In this document: positions 1 to 12,454 of the stretch, piece by piece | How the letters are laid out: each line of letters starts with the position of its first letter | Position numbering within the stretch: the stretch's first letter is position 1 | DNA from: Acanthacorydalis orientalis | Lineage: Eukaryota > Arthropoda > Insecta > Megaloptera > Corydalidae | Assembly (NCBI GenBank): GCA_034766995.1 | Contig: CM068316.1 | Coordinates: 23,000,590 to 23,064,589, forward strand | DNA length: 64,000 nucleotides | Direction of reading: 5' to 3' | The notes under the pieces: generated by a model | The model's input: the letters and a program-made list of their open reading frames with translations, nothing else | Databases searched by the model: none | What the model was told of the DNA's origin: nothing | Program-made: the position numbers and the translations under genes

Positions 1-370
1 CTTGCCATAATTTTATTGCTTAGGAAAATTTTCAAAACCAAGATCCACAAATAGCTCGTGTTCACCCTCTCCATTCCCTGGCGCCTATAGTTCTATCGTT
101 GGTAAGCTTGATGTTGTTTACCTGGAAGTTTATGGTTATTAATATGGATCAGGTCTATTCCTTCCTGATCTTGTCGATGTCATTATTTAATTTGGATACC
201 GATAACTTGGTATCAGTTGCCAATATGAAGTATTTAGATAAAAGATGTCGTTTGAAGTTCTTCCTGCGTAGTCGAGTGAATGAGTGAATAGTCTTGGCCT
301 TGCCAAGCTTATTTATTAAGGTGTAAAGGCGATGTATTGATTAATATTTATTTTTAAGTATTTTTTTAGA
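1..370. other. Unrecognised edge segment, more balanced base composition
   Basis: This segment is clearly less A+T-rich than most of the window. The minus strand has an open stretch of about 45 codons (roughly 300 down to 160) rich in Lys and Arg, containing THSF/IHSFTRLRR-like text and ending near KLNNDIDKIRKE. I do not recognise a family. It could be the end of a retroelement or an old gene fragment cut by the window edge. Confidence 0.2.
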
Positions 371-375
371 ATAAC

Positions 376-450
376 TAGGGGGCTTCGCCCCTTGCTCGCT
401 GCTCTCTCCAATCCCCGGGATAGCTTCGCATCCCGTTCGCTAACATTCAC
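376..450. repeat. GC-rich hairpin island, copy 1
   Basis: Seen directly: a 75-bp G+C-rich block in very A+T-rich DNA. It contains two short hairpins, GGGG-CTTCG-CCCC (about 378-391) and GGGAT...ATCCC with a GC-TTC-GC inner stem (417-434). TTGCTCGCT and CGTTCGCT follow. A related block lies at 46889-47010. Function is unknown; it may be a fragment of a dispersed repeat. Confidence 0.5.
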
Positions 451-595
451 TCCTCTCTAAAAAATAACAGAAATTAACAAATTTTTCAGAACAGAGACCA
501 CTAAAATTAAAATTATTTTGAATCAGCATCAAAATATTTGACAATTTAAATACAATAAATTTATTTACATGCTCATATACTCATATGTATATATC

Positions 596-613
596 TATCT
601 ATCTATCTATCTA

Positions 614-692
<79 letters not shown>
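596..692. repeat. Compound microsatellite (TCTA)n-(TA)n
   Basis: About six TCTA units pass into a long TA run with one internal TC interruption. The C-bearing units are on the 5' side. Confidence 0.95.
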
Positions 693-699
<7 letters not shown>

Positions 700-979
700 T
701 GGAAAACTACAATGATCATTTTTTACAATGACTTGCTAAAAAGAATTGATTTGCTATAACAACTTAATTTAGTTTTATATGATTTACAAATGTGTAGCAC
801 CGTATTAAGATTTTAACTATCTAATACTGGTTAAAAACTTTTTATGACTTCGTTTAATTTAAATGATCTATATTTTCACGAATATATTTCTTTTCGTGGC
901 ATGTGCAATGTATTTAGTTACATTCTATTTATTGATAATGTTAATTTCTTTCCGAACTATTCTATGCTTTGAACCTCAG

Positions 980-981
<2 letters not shown>
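700..981. other. A+T-rich stretch, nothing recognised
   Basis: No coding frame, RNA gene or repeat structure was seen between the two flanking TA arrays. Confidence 0.5.

Positions 982-1029
<48 letters not shown>
982..1029. repeat. (TA)n microsatellite
   Basis: About 23 TA units end exactly at the left terminus of the MITE that starts at 1030. Confidence 0.95.
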
Positions 1030-1031
<2 letters not shown>

Positions 1032-1499
1032 GTATATCTTGACATATAAGGCGACCCTTAACACCCAAAAAATTTTCAGAAAAATAGGCCCGGGCTTATA
1101 CGCCTAATACAAACACAGAATATTTAAAATAACAGAGAATTTCTGTGCTTATATAGGAATTAAATTCTTTATTTAAAAAAATGAACTTAACATAAACTCA
1201 TTTAATAAGTCATTTTAAATACATTTTTTAAAAATAAAATACAAATCCATAGCCTTCTAGATACATTCGAAACGATGTTTTAATACACAGTATGTCAAAA
1301 CAAGATCATATTTAATTTTTAAAATTTTAAATCGAAAAATGTAATTCCCCCAATTTTGATTTTGAGCATAAAATTGTATTCTAGCAGATGAAAGAGTTGT
1401 TTAATTTACGATCGTTTTATATGATAAATGTATAAATTTTGTCTTAAAATTTATACCTCGTCTTATACGTAGGTCGCTATATATGCCGAGATAATATGG
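1030..1499. mobile_element. MITE with CCGTATATC terminal repeats, copy 1
   Basis: This 470-bp non-coding element is bounded by imperfect inverted repeats of about 27 bp. The left end reads CCGTATATCTTGACATATAA and the reverse complement of the right end reads CCATATTATCTCGGCATATA. TA dinucleotides flank both ends (1028-1029 and 1500-1501), consistent with a TA target duplication. A second copy in the same orientation lies at 20108-20612 and shares internal blocks, for example around ACACAGTATGTCAAAA. The superfamily is uncertain; TA targeting suggests Tc1/mariner or a PIF-like group. Confidence 0.8.
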
Positions 1500-1505
1500 T
1501 ATATA

Positions 1506-1526
1506 GCACACACACACACACACATA

Positions 1527-1577
<51 letters not shown>
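1506..1577. repeat. Compound microsatellite (CA)n-(TA)n
   Basis: About nine CA units, a short ATAATA bridge, then about 24 TA units, beginning just right of the MITE. Confidence 0.95.
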
Positions 1578-1580
<3 letters not shown>

Positions 1581-2073
1581 GATTATTTTTTTCTGTTATT
1601 TAAATGAAATGTTAATTTTAAGAAATTAATAAATACATAAATAGTTTTTAAAGAGGCCGAGTTTTGTGATTGTATTTTTCATTGTTTAAATCAATTTGAA
1701 AATAAATACACTACTGATAATCCTAATTTTGTTGAGTATATATATATATATAGTTTGAGAACGTGCAAAAGATCTTATTCGCAATTGAGTACCGCCACAT
1801 AATAAATTGATTAGTTCTAAGAAAAGATTAGATTTCGGATCCGACAAAAGACAGTGGCGTAAAAATAATCAAAACAATCATTCAATCTACGTCAACACAA
1901 ATTGTGTACAATGTCTATTTTAGAATTTGCCGATGTCGAATCATCGAACAAATGAAATTGTAAACGATAATTTCCTTTTTAAATCTTTATACAAGATTGA
2001 ATCCATATTCGTACATCACTTTCATGCAACTAAAATGAGAAATGCTTTTCAATCATGCTTAAATGTTTTATAT

Positions 2074-2117
<44 letters not shown>

Positions 2118-2394
2118 TATATATTATATGTATGTATATATTTTATTATTTATATATTTTATTCTACAATTTACAATTTTGATACATCTTCTATAATTTT
2201 CTTACAAAAAAATATCCATTACAATTTGGTGATAGTAAAGACATATAATAAACTTAAAACTGTACCTATTATTATTTAATACTTATATTCGAACATGTAA
2301 ACATGAATGTACACTAATTTTGGTGACAAAAAAAAATGTAATAAAAACTGGTCCCTAATATCTTGCAGCGTTGCTTTTTTGTTTTAAAACTTTC
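1578..2394. other. A+T-rich stretch with one (TA)n array
   Basis: A (TA)n run lies at about 2076-2113. The open frame through it (1927-2196) is a tyrosine-isoleucine translation of that run and is not regarded as a gene. Nothing else was recognised. Confidence 0.5.
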
Positions 2395-2945
2395 TCAACT
2401 TATTTGCAACAGACTAAACTAACTTTTCGTTATATCATAAGTAGTATGATACCATTTAATTGCTAGCGCAGTCCTTAGTATAGTCTTTAATATATGATTA
2501 AGAGTTTTGGAAGTTTTTTTCAAATGTGACCATAAGAGTTCAATGATTTTGATGTTGAATGATTGTGGATGTGTTTCTAAAAATTTAGGTCAGTTGTGCA
2601 ATATCCATAATCGATAATCAAGAGATTTGTGCTTCGGATCATTATCTTAATAAAACACGAATATGTCTATAAGTCCTAAATTATCAGCATTCCTTTTAAC
2701 TTATTTTTTATAATTTTGATACATATAAATTACAACGATGTATGTACGTTACCCATTCCTCATTATGCGAATTATATTGTGTGTATTTACCAGGAATTGT
2801 TCAAAATGCATAATAGCCGGTGAGTACATTACCGGTATATTTATATAATTATGGTCAGATAATGAAAAGTTTCCATAATTATAAATATAACTCGCTAATT
2901 TAATATAATAGCTCTTGTTATACCTTATCGCCATAATATTCACAT
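2395..2945 (-). pseudogene. Tc1-like transposase remnant, C-terminal part
   Basis: On the minus strand one frame can be followed from about 2696 to 2401 through internal stops. It reads LGLIDIFVFY-stop-DNDPKHKS, then LETHPQSFNIK, then IIELLWSHLKK. The DNDPKH block (second catalytic Asp) and the IELLW block (catalytic Glu) are hallmarks of Tc1-family transposases. The spacing from the first Asp of DND to that Glu is 34 residues, as expected for DD34E. A further minus-strand frame at 2749-2943 continues upstream and may hold the preceding part out of frame. The first catalytic Asp, the DNA-binding domain and terminal repeats were not found. It is dead: several stops, and a likely Gln codon of the QQDND motif is now TAA. 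Confidence 0.8.
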
Positions 2946-3008
2946 TTCTAATAATATTAATGAATTAGTCATAATAACTAAAAAAATTCAGACTGGAAAA
3001 AATATATT

Positions 3009-3012
<4 letters not shown>

Positions 3013-3079
<67 letters not shown>
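3013..3079. repeat. (TA)n microsatellite
   Basis: About 33 uninterrupted TA units. Confidence 0.95.
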
Positions 3080-3084
<5 letters not shown>

Positions 3085-4678
3085 GGTTTTCTCACTAAAA
3101 GTCTTTGTTTTAATTATATTTATATTTTTCTAATAAAGTAAAAAGTTTTTTTTTTGTTAATATCTAAAATAAATTTACATTTTGGAGGTAAAAATCTAAT
3201 CATTTATATTTATAAAAAAAAGATATTAATAAAATATTAATTTTGATAGGAAAAGATGATCAATATACAGAATTAATTATTTATTAATTTTAACAATATA
3301 AATGTAAGAGTAGCATTTGTATCCAAATACATCTGAGACAAAAAAATTCTGAAACGCGCCAAATTTTCTATTTTTCCTTTCGTTCGACTTTTATTTGTTT
3401 GCAAACAACAATTCTCATTTAGTTACCTCAACATATCAAAACTCCTAAATATAAAATATTTAAATAACTCGTATGCATTTAATAATTTTATGATAGAACT
3501 TTTATTTGTTTTACAAATTTAAGATATTTATTTATGAAATGTAAGAATATGAAATTGGACAATTAATACTGTTATCTCAAAAAATAGATTATCGAAAATC
3601 ATGAGACGAACTGTTTTTAATTCAGTATATGTATAAAATATAGTTATTCTTTTTCTGTCAAGTTATCCGATATTCTAACAATAAAACATGTCTTTTTACA
3701 ATGAAGAGGCAATCAGAAAATTATAAGAAAAAGTATATATTGTAATTTCAAATACTGTCAATATATTTTATAACGCCCCCATTTTCGTTCACTTTTTAAT
3801 AATTCTGTGAAAGTTGAATAAATGATCTTAACACAGTAAATATGAAATTTTTCGCGGTAGAAATAAATTTTTATTATCTGCAATTTATAATATTAAACAA
3901 TTTGATGTATATTTTTTCAAAATGTTTTATTCCACTTGTTGAAATCACCATGAACAGTAACATTTTAAAAAATTGACACACTATAATAAATTATAAAAAG
4001 ATTTGAAACTATCCTGAATAAGTATTATTAATAATCTTTTTAAGTAATGCATATGTAAATCATTAAAAAAATGTAATATTTAAAGATGTATAAATTTTTA
4101 AAATAAAAATTTAAGTTTTTTACAGCAGTAATACAAATAAAAACGTGTTATTTACTAAGTTCTATTCGTTGCTCATAAAATTTTATTATATAAGACATAA
4201 AAATATATTTCTTATAACGTATGTATTGGTCGTTTCAAGACGAGTGCATAAGTTACAAATAAATGTTATTTAAATTTCAAATTTGTCATTTAACTGGAAT
4301 TTAAACAGCTGTTAAACCTTTCGTGTTATAAAACCTCTAGCTACATTCAACACAATCATAAAAGCAACTTCTCTACTGCTTTCTTATTTTTTATATTCTT
4401 TATTATGTTGTTCACCTTGTCTATGTATTTAAATAATATATAGACTTCTTCCCGTTTTAACGGTATCGTTGTCATTTTTAACTTGAACACACAGGATCTC
4501 AACTTTTTAAAACTGTATTTGATATTTTGTAGTCTCAAATTATTTGAGCATAATAAATATGATTTTATAATTCTTGTGCCTTTGTAACTTTTCATGTTAT
4601 AAGTTATATAAAAGATCTATTATGTACAAATTATTTATTTTTAAATGTTATCCGATGCTGATTAAAAATTTTTAATAT

Positions 4679-4712
<34 letters not shown>

Positions 4713-6035
4713 CATTGAACTGACAGATGAGTTAAAATACGTTGAAAATACAAACATTACCAAATAAATATAGTTTCTAGAACTTTCTTTGAAACACATT
4801 CGAATTACCTGCATTTGTATTCGCCTCAGTGCTTTAGAACAAAAACATTAAGTGCAGACAGAAATAGTCGCCGAGATGTATTAATTTTGCACGCACAAAA
4901 AATTCAGATAACAGAACATTGATGTATATAACTCGATAGGTGTGGGAATAGAATTCGCAAAGGATTTCTCACCATTCTATTATCACTCGTCAAACTAATT
5001 AGCGTAAAGAGATTTAATAGATAACATCTGATTTCACGTGGGCCACGTGTTGTTCTTATTATTTTTTAATAGCAGTTTATTATCATACATGTTATTTATT
5101 GATATATTCAAAGTAATTTTTTTCTAACTTCCATTACCATCATAAGATATCTTATAATAATGCATTTAAAAAGATCGACATGATATCAGTAACTTGTCTA
5201 ATTGGTATTCTTTTAATTAAAATAGTTTACAGTTAAAATAATAGTTTTAGTAAAATAATTTTATTAATAGTTTCAGTTAAAAGAAACTTGTTCATTTTTT
5301 ATCCATAATAAATTATAAAAATGATTATAATTAAATTTTATCTCAAAGACTTGCGTATGAGTAATAAGAAAAGCCAGCAGTAATTAATTAAGTTCAATAT
5401 GTAAATTTGCTGTTTATGTTTATTGATTGCTAATTTTAGATTTTTGAACGTCTCTATTTATAAAAAAAACATAATACAATGTTTCTGTCGGTATCTAAAA
5501 GAATCTCAAAATATTGATTACTATGTTATGTATAGAAAATGATTGTTTTAAATTCAAATTTATAAATTTTAATAAATTAAAGAATTGTTAACAGTCTTCA
5601 AATTTATTTATTATTTGTTTTTTATGAAACAGACAAAAACTTTCAAATATTGTTCATAATTTCGTTATTAAATCTGAATGTCATATTTAAATATTAGGAC
5701 CATTTGTTTCTCTAACAAAATTCATTAAGGAACGTGAAACAAGGTACTCTATAATCATTTTTACATTTAACAGATATAATGTTATTATTTAATTGTAATA
5801 AATAATAAATAGATAATTTTTCTACATATTTTATCAGTTCTTCTATAAAAATTTTGTTGGAAATCTACAGAACAGATATACTTTATATTACGAACAACCC
5901 CAGACTGGTCTTGTCTACATTTGCATGTGTGCAAATTATACTTAAAAGATTATAAAAATGTTTAACAAATAACAGAAATTAACAAATAAAACACAAACAA
6001 TACACATAAAATGTAAATCATAATATTTTATTGGA
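3080..6035. other. A+T-rich intergenic stretch, no recognised gene
   Basis: Nearly 3 kb with only a short (TA)n run at 4682-4709. A minus-strand open frame of 79 codons (4356-4595) is Lys/Asn-rich and matches nothing I know; chance is the simplest explanation at this base composition. The block at about 4790-5060 is slightly richer in G+C and includes the palindromic CACGTGGGCCACGTG, but no gene was recognised. Confidence 0.5.
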
Positions 6036-6142
6036 AAAGTTTTTCAACTAATTAGGGTAAAGATCATTCGATCACACGATTATTAATAACCGGTCATAAC
6101 ACAGACCACGTGACTGATATCAACCAATCATAACACAGTTGA

Positions 6143-6680
6143 TTATGTATCTTTTAAAGCGTGTTGCATTGACCGGAACAGATAGTAATCGCTTAGGACC
6201 AGGTTCAAAGAATACGCTGAGAGCGGAAGAACCTCCCATTCGAGCTCCATCAGTGTTTGTTCCACGGCTATAGCATCATGTTGCTGAGGGTTGTCATGTA
6301 GAAGAATCACTTTTCGGCGATTTGATGCAATTAATGGCAGTTTTTGCATCAAATTATTATTCAAACGCTCCAATAGTTATCAATAACGTTCGGTGGTGAT
6401 TGTTTCCTTCGATTTCAACAGCTCATACACGACACCTTTAATATCCCATCAAATAGAGAACTTTGTGACGGTCGATGTTTCGCTTTGGTATCGACGTTGA
6501 TGGTTGTCCAGGATCAACTTATGATTTATTGTGTTTCGGGTTGTCGAAATAGATCCATATTTCATCGCCGGTCACGATACGCCACAATATACTCTTCTTT
6601 TTATGCCTTGGAAGCAAAGAAATCGAGATGTTTAAACGATTAGCAATGCCATTTTGTGTCAATTTGTGTGGAGCCATCCG
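6143..6680 (-). pseudogene. Mariner transposase remnant (irritans-like)
   Basis: Minus-strand frames spell mariner transposase landmarks in order. Near 6680-6620 is MAPHKLTQNGIANRLNI, the linker before the catalytic core. Near 6600-6541 is ILWRIVTGDEIWIYFDN, with the first catalytic Asp. Near 6530-6480 is DPGQPSTSIPKRNI. After stops and a frame change, 6373-6143 reads VILLHDNPQQHDA with the second Asp, then a degraded LPLSAYSLNLVLSDYYLF with the third. The frame ends early in HALKDT, short of the usual C-terminus. The N-terminal helix-turn-helix half is absent upstream of about 6690 and no convincing terminal repeats were seen. The wording resembles the irritans subfamily from general knowledge. 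It is clearly non-functional. Confidence 0.85.
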
Positions 6681-6689
6681 TCTAATGAC

Positions 6690-7538
6690 TGAATTTTACT
6701 GGGAAATGTTCACACTTCAAAGTGACATGAGGCATCTGTCACTGCCCACAGCATACACATAGAGCTATCTACTCGTGAACAGCTGCTTTCAATGCAACCT
6801 TCTATTACTTGTTGTTTACTCAACTATATTACCGTCTCGTAATTCCAATATCCTGAAACTTATTCACATTAACAAAAATTTAAGATTTTGATATTTAAAA
6901 TGATGATGAGAAGTTTCACTTCCAACGCGTAAGAATTCCGCGCAATATTTTTTACTTTATATTAATAAAATATATATTAAACATTCTTCTAAAATGAGCC
7001 GCATTACTGACTGATCATGTTATATTCTTCCAAATCACAATAAATGTCATATGTGTATGAACTTAATTGGTGAACTATACTTTGGTCTTATGGTTTTATA
7101 AAAATATATTTTATCATAGAAATGTTTGTTACTTTCATAATAAATAATTCAGACAACTGCATAACGTCAAACCGCAAAATCAAATTAATCGTAGTTTTTG
7201 TAATATGTGATATCTTTCTTTTAATTAATTAAAACATGCAATGTTTAACAAACAATAAATTCGACAATAATCTGAAATAATTTTATTAAAAAATATTGAT
7301 ATCTGATAAAACTCATGTTTGAGTAAAAATTTGAAATTAAATTATCCTGTTTATTCAATGCTAAACTATTAATATCTTTTTTATTTAAAATACTTCTTTA
7401 AAAGTATCTTAAAGATATTGAGGAATATTATTAATTGCGTGAGATAATACGCGTACATTCATTCTGCGTGCTAGATTAAATGTTGGATTCCTTGCGTGCA
7501 TACCTACTTTTTATATGTCCACGAGTTCAAACATAGGA

Positions 7539-7539
<1 letters not shown>
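6690..7539. other. Flank of the mariner remnant, then A+T-rich DNA
   Basis: The first 150 bp is relatively G+C-rich and may be the old element's 5' region or its target. Beyond that nothing was recognised. Confidence 0.4.

Positions 7540-7598
<59 letters not shown>
7540..7598. repeat. (TA)n microsatellite
   Basis: About 29 TA units. Confidence 0.95.
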
Positions 7599-7599
<1 letters not shown>

Positions 7600-7601
<2 letters not shown>

Positions 7602-8181
7602 ATTCGTATATACTTATGTATATAATATTTTAAATAGATAATTGATTAGAAAAATCCTGCTGTTTACGTTTTTTATTTTACCAAGTATGAAATAACATTA
7701 ATGAGGCTCAATGATAAAAACCGGTAATACTAATTTCATTTAAATGTAAAAATACATCTTTCTCAGTGAGAATTATTTTTCATGTATTATATGTATATAT
7801 ATATATATATATTCATTTTGTTGTAATGTAAACCGAAAAATAAATAAAGTATTGTAATCAATGTTCATTTAATGTTGAAATATTGTCACCAAGCATGTAA
7901 GCGGCATAATGAACAAGTTTGAGTGACGATGTAATAATCAATGCAAGTATTTTATTTTGATCCGTCTTTAGATTAGCCAACGAACATGGTACTGTCTGCG
8001 GCAAATGCTTCGCTCTTTTTTTAAAATTCAATTTGCAGGGAACACTGACCTCTTATATCACGCATGGAACATTAGTATAACGTAATTGCGTCAGATATTC
8101 TCAATGGTATTATTTTGGAATAGTAAATTTAATTGACTAGTTAGATCTGTACATATACAAATACACATAATACATATACGT

Positions 8182-8185
<4 letters not shown>
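7600..8185. other. Mixed-composition stretch, nothing recognised
   Basis: It contains a short TA run at 7791-7811. The part at 7880-8100 is richer in G+C but has no convincing coding frame on either strand. Confidence 0.4.
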
Positions 8186-8265
<80 letters not shown>

Positions 8266-8280
8266 TTATTTATTTATTTT

Positions 8281-8333
<53 letters not shown>
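8186..8333. repeat. Interrupted (TA)n array with ATGTA variants
   Basis: Two TA blocks with repeated ATGTATA interruptions are joined by a short (TTTA)n tract. Confidence 0.95.
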
Positions 8334-8338
<5 letters not shown>

Positions 8339-8663
8339 GATAATTGCTCTAAATTTGATACATTTTTATTGATAGTAACGCTTAAATTTGACTTTTAATT
8401 TCGAATTTTTTGATTAATTTGAGTGATGGAAAAAATGTATATACCTGCGAACAGTCTACTTGTATTATGATACGAACTATAAAAAATATATATAAAGAGA
8501 TTGTACGTCTAGTACTCTTATTTTCATTGTACCGTTTTAAATAAAATTAAGTATCTACTTTGAAAAAGTTAACATATACATTTTAAATAAATATGATGAA
8601 CTTGTATTATAGTTTATAACGGATAGAGTTTTTCAGATGGAATAATTGGTTTATGCCCTATGC

Positions 8664-8978
8664 CAGGGATTCATAAGCTTTTTTATATATTCGGCCCTGA
8701 CAAAAAATTATTCTTTTTAGAAGCCCCCCGGAAAATTGTAACAACTATTGTGTCTCCCTCGTGTCATTAATATATTTCATGTGAATTTTTCAAGAAATAT
8801 TTGTTGTTTGGTAAATAATAATGAAAAATGGTTTTAAGTATTCTTAAATATTGCATTAATTAATGATTATTATTATTATTAGCATTGTTGATAATTTACA
8901 GAAGTATATTGAAAACAAAAATACAGTTAAATGATATTTACAAATTTAATAAAATATATATTTTTTTAAAAACAGTAA

Positions 8979-9022
<44 letters not shown>

Positions 9023-9310
9023 TATAATACAATTTATAATTGAATATAAATATGTCTATTAATTCACTCAAATTTGTTCGATTGAACTTGATCTCTCTTG
9101 TTCTCGATTGAACTTGATGGTTGTACCGATATTTGATATGTTCGGTTCAAAGTTACTTAGCACAATCTGTAAATCGGCACGTTCTGATATATTTAATCAC
9201 TTTTTTGATTTTCTTAATAAATTAGCCACATGACTGAAACCAGCGTCTACTAGATGAGAACTAGGAAAAGTTAAGAAAACTGAAAAAATATTGGCTCAGT
9301 AATATTTTGT
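8664..9310 (-). mobile_element. hAT transposon remnant, C-terminal dimerisation region and 3' end
   Basis: On the minus strand at about 9268-9112 one frame reads FPSSHLVDAGFSHVANLLRK, a single stop, then LNISERADLQIVLSNFEPNI. This is the pattern of the hAT C-terminal dimerisation region (FPSSYLVE-GFS...RGDLRL.L..LEP) of ZBED5/SCAND3-type transposases, from family knowledge. Downstream in the element's direction, 8664 starts with CAGGGATTCATAAGC, resembling a hAT inverted terminus, followed by sequence with GGCCCTGACAAAAAATTA and AGCCCCCCGGAAAATTG, also usual near hAT 3' ends. A (TA)n run (8981-9019) has arisen between them. The matching 5' terminus was not found. Confidence 0.7.
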
Positions 9311-9319
9311 AATCTGGAA

Positions 9320-11822
9320 TATTTTGGACGGATTGATTTATTATTCTAAAATTTAGCATTTCATTTGTTTGGAATCAAACTCTATATTTATTGCGACCTC
9401 CAAATAGTATATGATAAAACACAAACCAGGGCATTATAAAAAAAACACAACTACAACTAGTGGCGTAGCTGGGATATAATGTGCCTAGTGGCAAATACAA
9501 ACTTGGGCGCTCCCCCATTCAAAAATAAGTAAAAGTAATTTAAATTAAAAAAGACAGTTTTTTACAGAAACATTTTTTATAACAATTTTTTTACATAATA
9601 ATTATAAGAAAATTAATTTATTACTAAATGAATATTAAACTTTTTAGTTCAAGCTGCAGATAACTAATTAATCAGTTCATTAAAATTTGAAATACAAAAC
9701 TTCACCTTATTAAATTTTATTAATAGATTTTTGCCAAAATATCAATTTGTTCAAAAAAAAAATAGCACCGTTATTTTTTTATAAAATCTATATTAAAAAA
9801 TATGCCTTAAAGTCTAAGGTATATATGTTCAACCTTTGATTTTCCGAACAAATCTTTCCACTGAAAATTTCCTAAAATTCAGTTCCTCAAGGTATTTTTC
9901 ATTTTTAGTGGTAGAGTAGTATTTGAAAAACGCGTATTTTCAAAAATGTGAAACGTTCTAGTATGTGAACACGGTTTTTTTTTAATTTCTTCAATAGTCT
10001 CCAAAAGGTAAACAAATCAGAACATTTATTTTTAGCAAAATGTGAAAAAAATTCACTAGCTAGAGCATTCATTTAGCTAGCTATTCATTTAGCTAGAGCA
10101 AAAAAATCATATAATGTATGTTATTTTCAATGGATTTTTTAAAAAAATACATTAAAACACTCACAAACTAATAAGTACACTTTTTAAAGTTTAATTGATA
10201 AATGCTTAAAAGCATCATTATATTTTGTAATTTAATTAATTTTCTCCAAACATATTCATTAAAGTTACAAAAACTTCTTCTTTTATATCTTTTAAGAAAG
10301 GTAAACATTTCTAAAACGTAAATAGATTACGTCTTTAATGGTTTTCGAGATTCTATTGTATTTGAATATATAAATCTATATTTTCTAATTGTCTCAAAAA
10401 CGAAATTTATTGCCAGCCTACAGATGAAATTTGAGACAGCTATTTTATTAATATGTATCTATAATATTATATTTATAACTAAAATAGTTATAGATATTCA
10501 TAAAATAGGTTTGGGACCAGAAGTTTGTTGCATTCGAAGAATGTTGAATATCTTTGTTTTAGAAAATAGAGTGTGATATTTATAGTTCACAGAGTGTTTA
10601 ATGTAACCAAATAATATTCATATCAAACGTATTTGAACTTATAGTAGAAAATTGACTATTAATTCAAACTAAATTTATATAGATTTTCTAAGATCTTTTA
10701 TAAATTATTTTAAATTATTTAATATTAATGAGTGGTAAACATTTTGTTATATTTAAGACCAATATTTTAATTATGAAACACAGATAATCTACCATTATTG
10801 CGTTATAATTAAAAACATCCATTTGCAACATATTTAATGTTTTTATCATTAAGAATTATTCTTTAACATAATTCCTCAGACATATTGGATTTATGTATAC
10901 ACAATTTATAAACTGATTTAATTAAAGAGTACTGCTAGAGGAATGAATATCGGTCACGAAATCAAAGTAATCGTAAATAAAATATGATAAGACTTCTGTT
11001 TAGCATTAACAAATAAATTTGTATTGTTTTGTAAAGTTGTTGTTCCCATACAAAATTTCAAATCTTCTTGTTCATATCAAATTCGTTTAGTCTTTCCGAT
11101 CTTTTTACGTTTTTAGTTTACAAATTGGTTACTTTTTGCATTTACGCTAATTTCGATCTACGATTAAGAAATGAACAGGGTATGCAGTATTACTGTCCTT
11201 GTGTCAGCGATATTTGCCATAGTATCTACTTTTATACTGTTCTTTTTTTAATTTAAATAAATATTTATAACGTATTTTGTACGTGACGAGAGAAACGTCT
11301 TTATAGCAATGGAACATTTAAATAAATGTTGAATACACTTAGTGCGTGATCGACAAACGCAACGTTGAGAACTAAAAAATAATTCTGAATCGATTTTATT
11401 CTTCGAAAAATATGAGGAATCTTGTGCATAAATTATGAATTTATTAGACTTACATACTGAAAATAGGCCTTACATTTTTACTGTAATTTTTAAATGGCTG
11501 ATTATTGAGTCTCTCGTTATTTGTAAATGTATTTTAATTTATATTTACTTGCCACATTATTCATCTGCTTTTTGTTGTAAATTGACTAATAAAAGATTAA
11601 TCTAAAAATACAATTTTATACATTTTTTAAATATAATTTGAATTTGCATTGAACTTTTAATGTAGACTTTAAAAATAAAGCTATGGAAAAATACAAGAGA
11701 GTAAAGAAATAAGTTATAAATGACAGTGTGCATTAAATAGATTCCAATATTTCTTATTACTAGTACATATTATTTATAAAAAAAATATCTGTAGTACTAA
11801 TATATGATTACTTATTCGTTGG

Positions 11823-11823
<1 letters not shown>
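9320..11823. other. A+T-rich stretch with a possible hAT-like terminus
   Basis: At 9459 the text TAGTGGCGTAGCTGGG resembles the CAGTGGCGTAGC ends of some hAT elements, and the next 600 bp could be its interior, but no partner end or coding match was found. At 10057-10102 the motif ATTCATTTAGCTAG is repeated in tandem. A 62-codon plus-strand frame at 11068-11256 is hydrophobic and unrecognised. Confidence 0.35.

Positions 11824-11890
<67 letters not shown>
11824..11890. repeat. Compound microsatellite (TA)n-(TG)n
   Basis: About 22 TA units pass into about 11 TG units. Confidence 0.95.
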
Positions 11891-12252
11891 CGGAATTTCA
11901 GAAGAAACCCTTCATCCCTAATCCTACGACGTCTATAAAGTGAACATTACACAAATTGAGAAAATAATAATTGCATGCTAGCAGAAAAAGAGTTTATTTC
12001 GAAGTATTAAGTGATTTTTTAAAAGAATAAATCAGGAAACAGAACACTAATGAAAAAAATAACATAAAATTGTATGGTAAATTGTTAAAAATATGTATGT
12101 AGTGAGGAGTTCATAGTGACAATTTTTATCATAATTTTATGTATAATTCAGAACTTCACAAATTATTATGAAGAATAAAAAGAAAATTTGTTCTAAATCA
12201 TACTTCACAATTCCATAACTCCAATTTATATTTCCTACTTTTCGGTTTAAGT

Positions 12253-12255
<3 letters not shown>

Positions 12256-12308
<53 letters not shown>
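12256..12308. repeat. (TA)n microsatellite
   Basis: About 26 TA units; it produces a false minus-strand frame at 12137-12328. Confidence 0.95.
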
Positions 12309-12310
<2 letters not shown>

Positions 12311-12454
12311 CAGTGGAATTTTAATCAAACAAATTAGGAGAGAAAATGTACTTATATTTAAAAAAATCTTTTTAAATTATTAGAAGAAATAATCCTTGAT
12401 TTTATATTTTAAACTTTATAGAATAATCTTAGAAGAGTAACTACTATCATTCTT

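Noticed and set aside
4356..4595. 79-codon minus-strand frame rich in Lys and Asn
   Set aside because: No motif, no neighbour or repeat context; long chance frames are expected in places and the start is not supported.
5045..5065. ACGTGGGCCACGTG-type palindrome considered as a regulatory site
   Set aside because: A single short palindrome without a gene nearby; E-box-like cores are common by chance.
9075..9150. GTTCGATTGAACTTG repeats considered as a tRNA B-box or TTC arm
   Set aside because: No A-box, acceptor stem or cloverleaf could be formed; the stretch lies in the hAT remnant.
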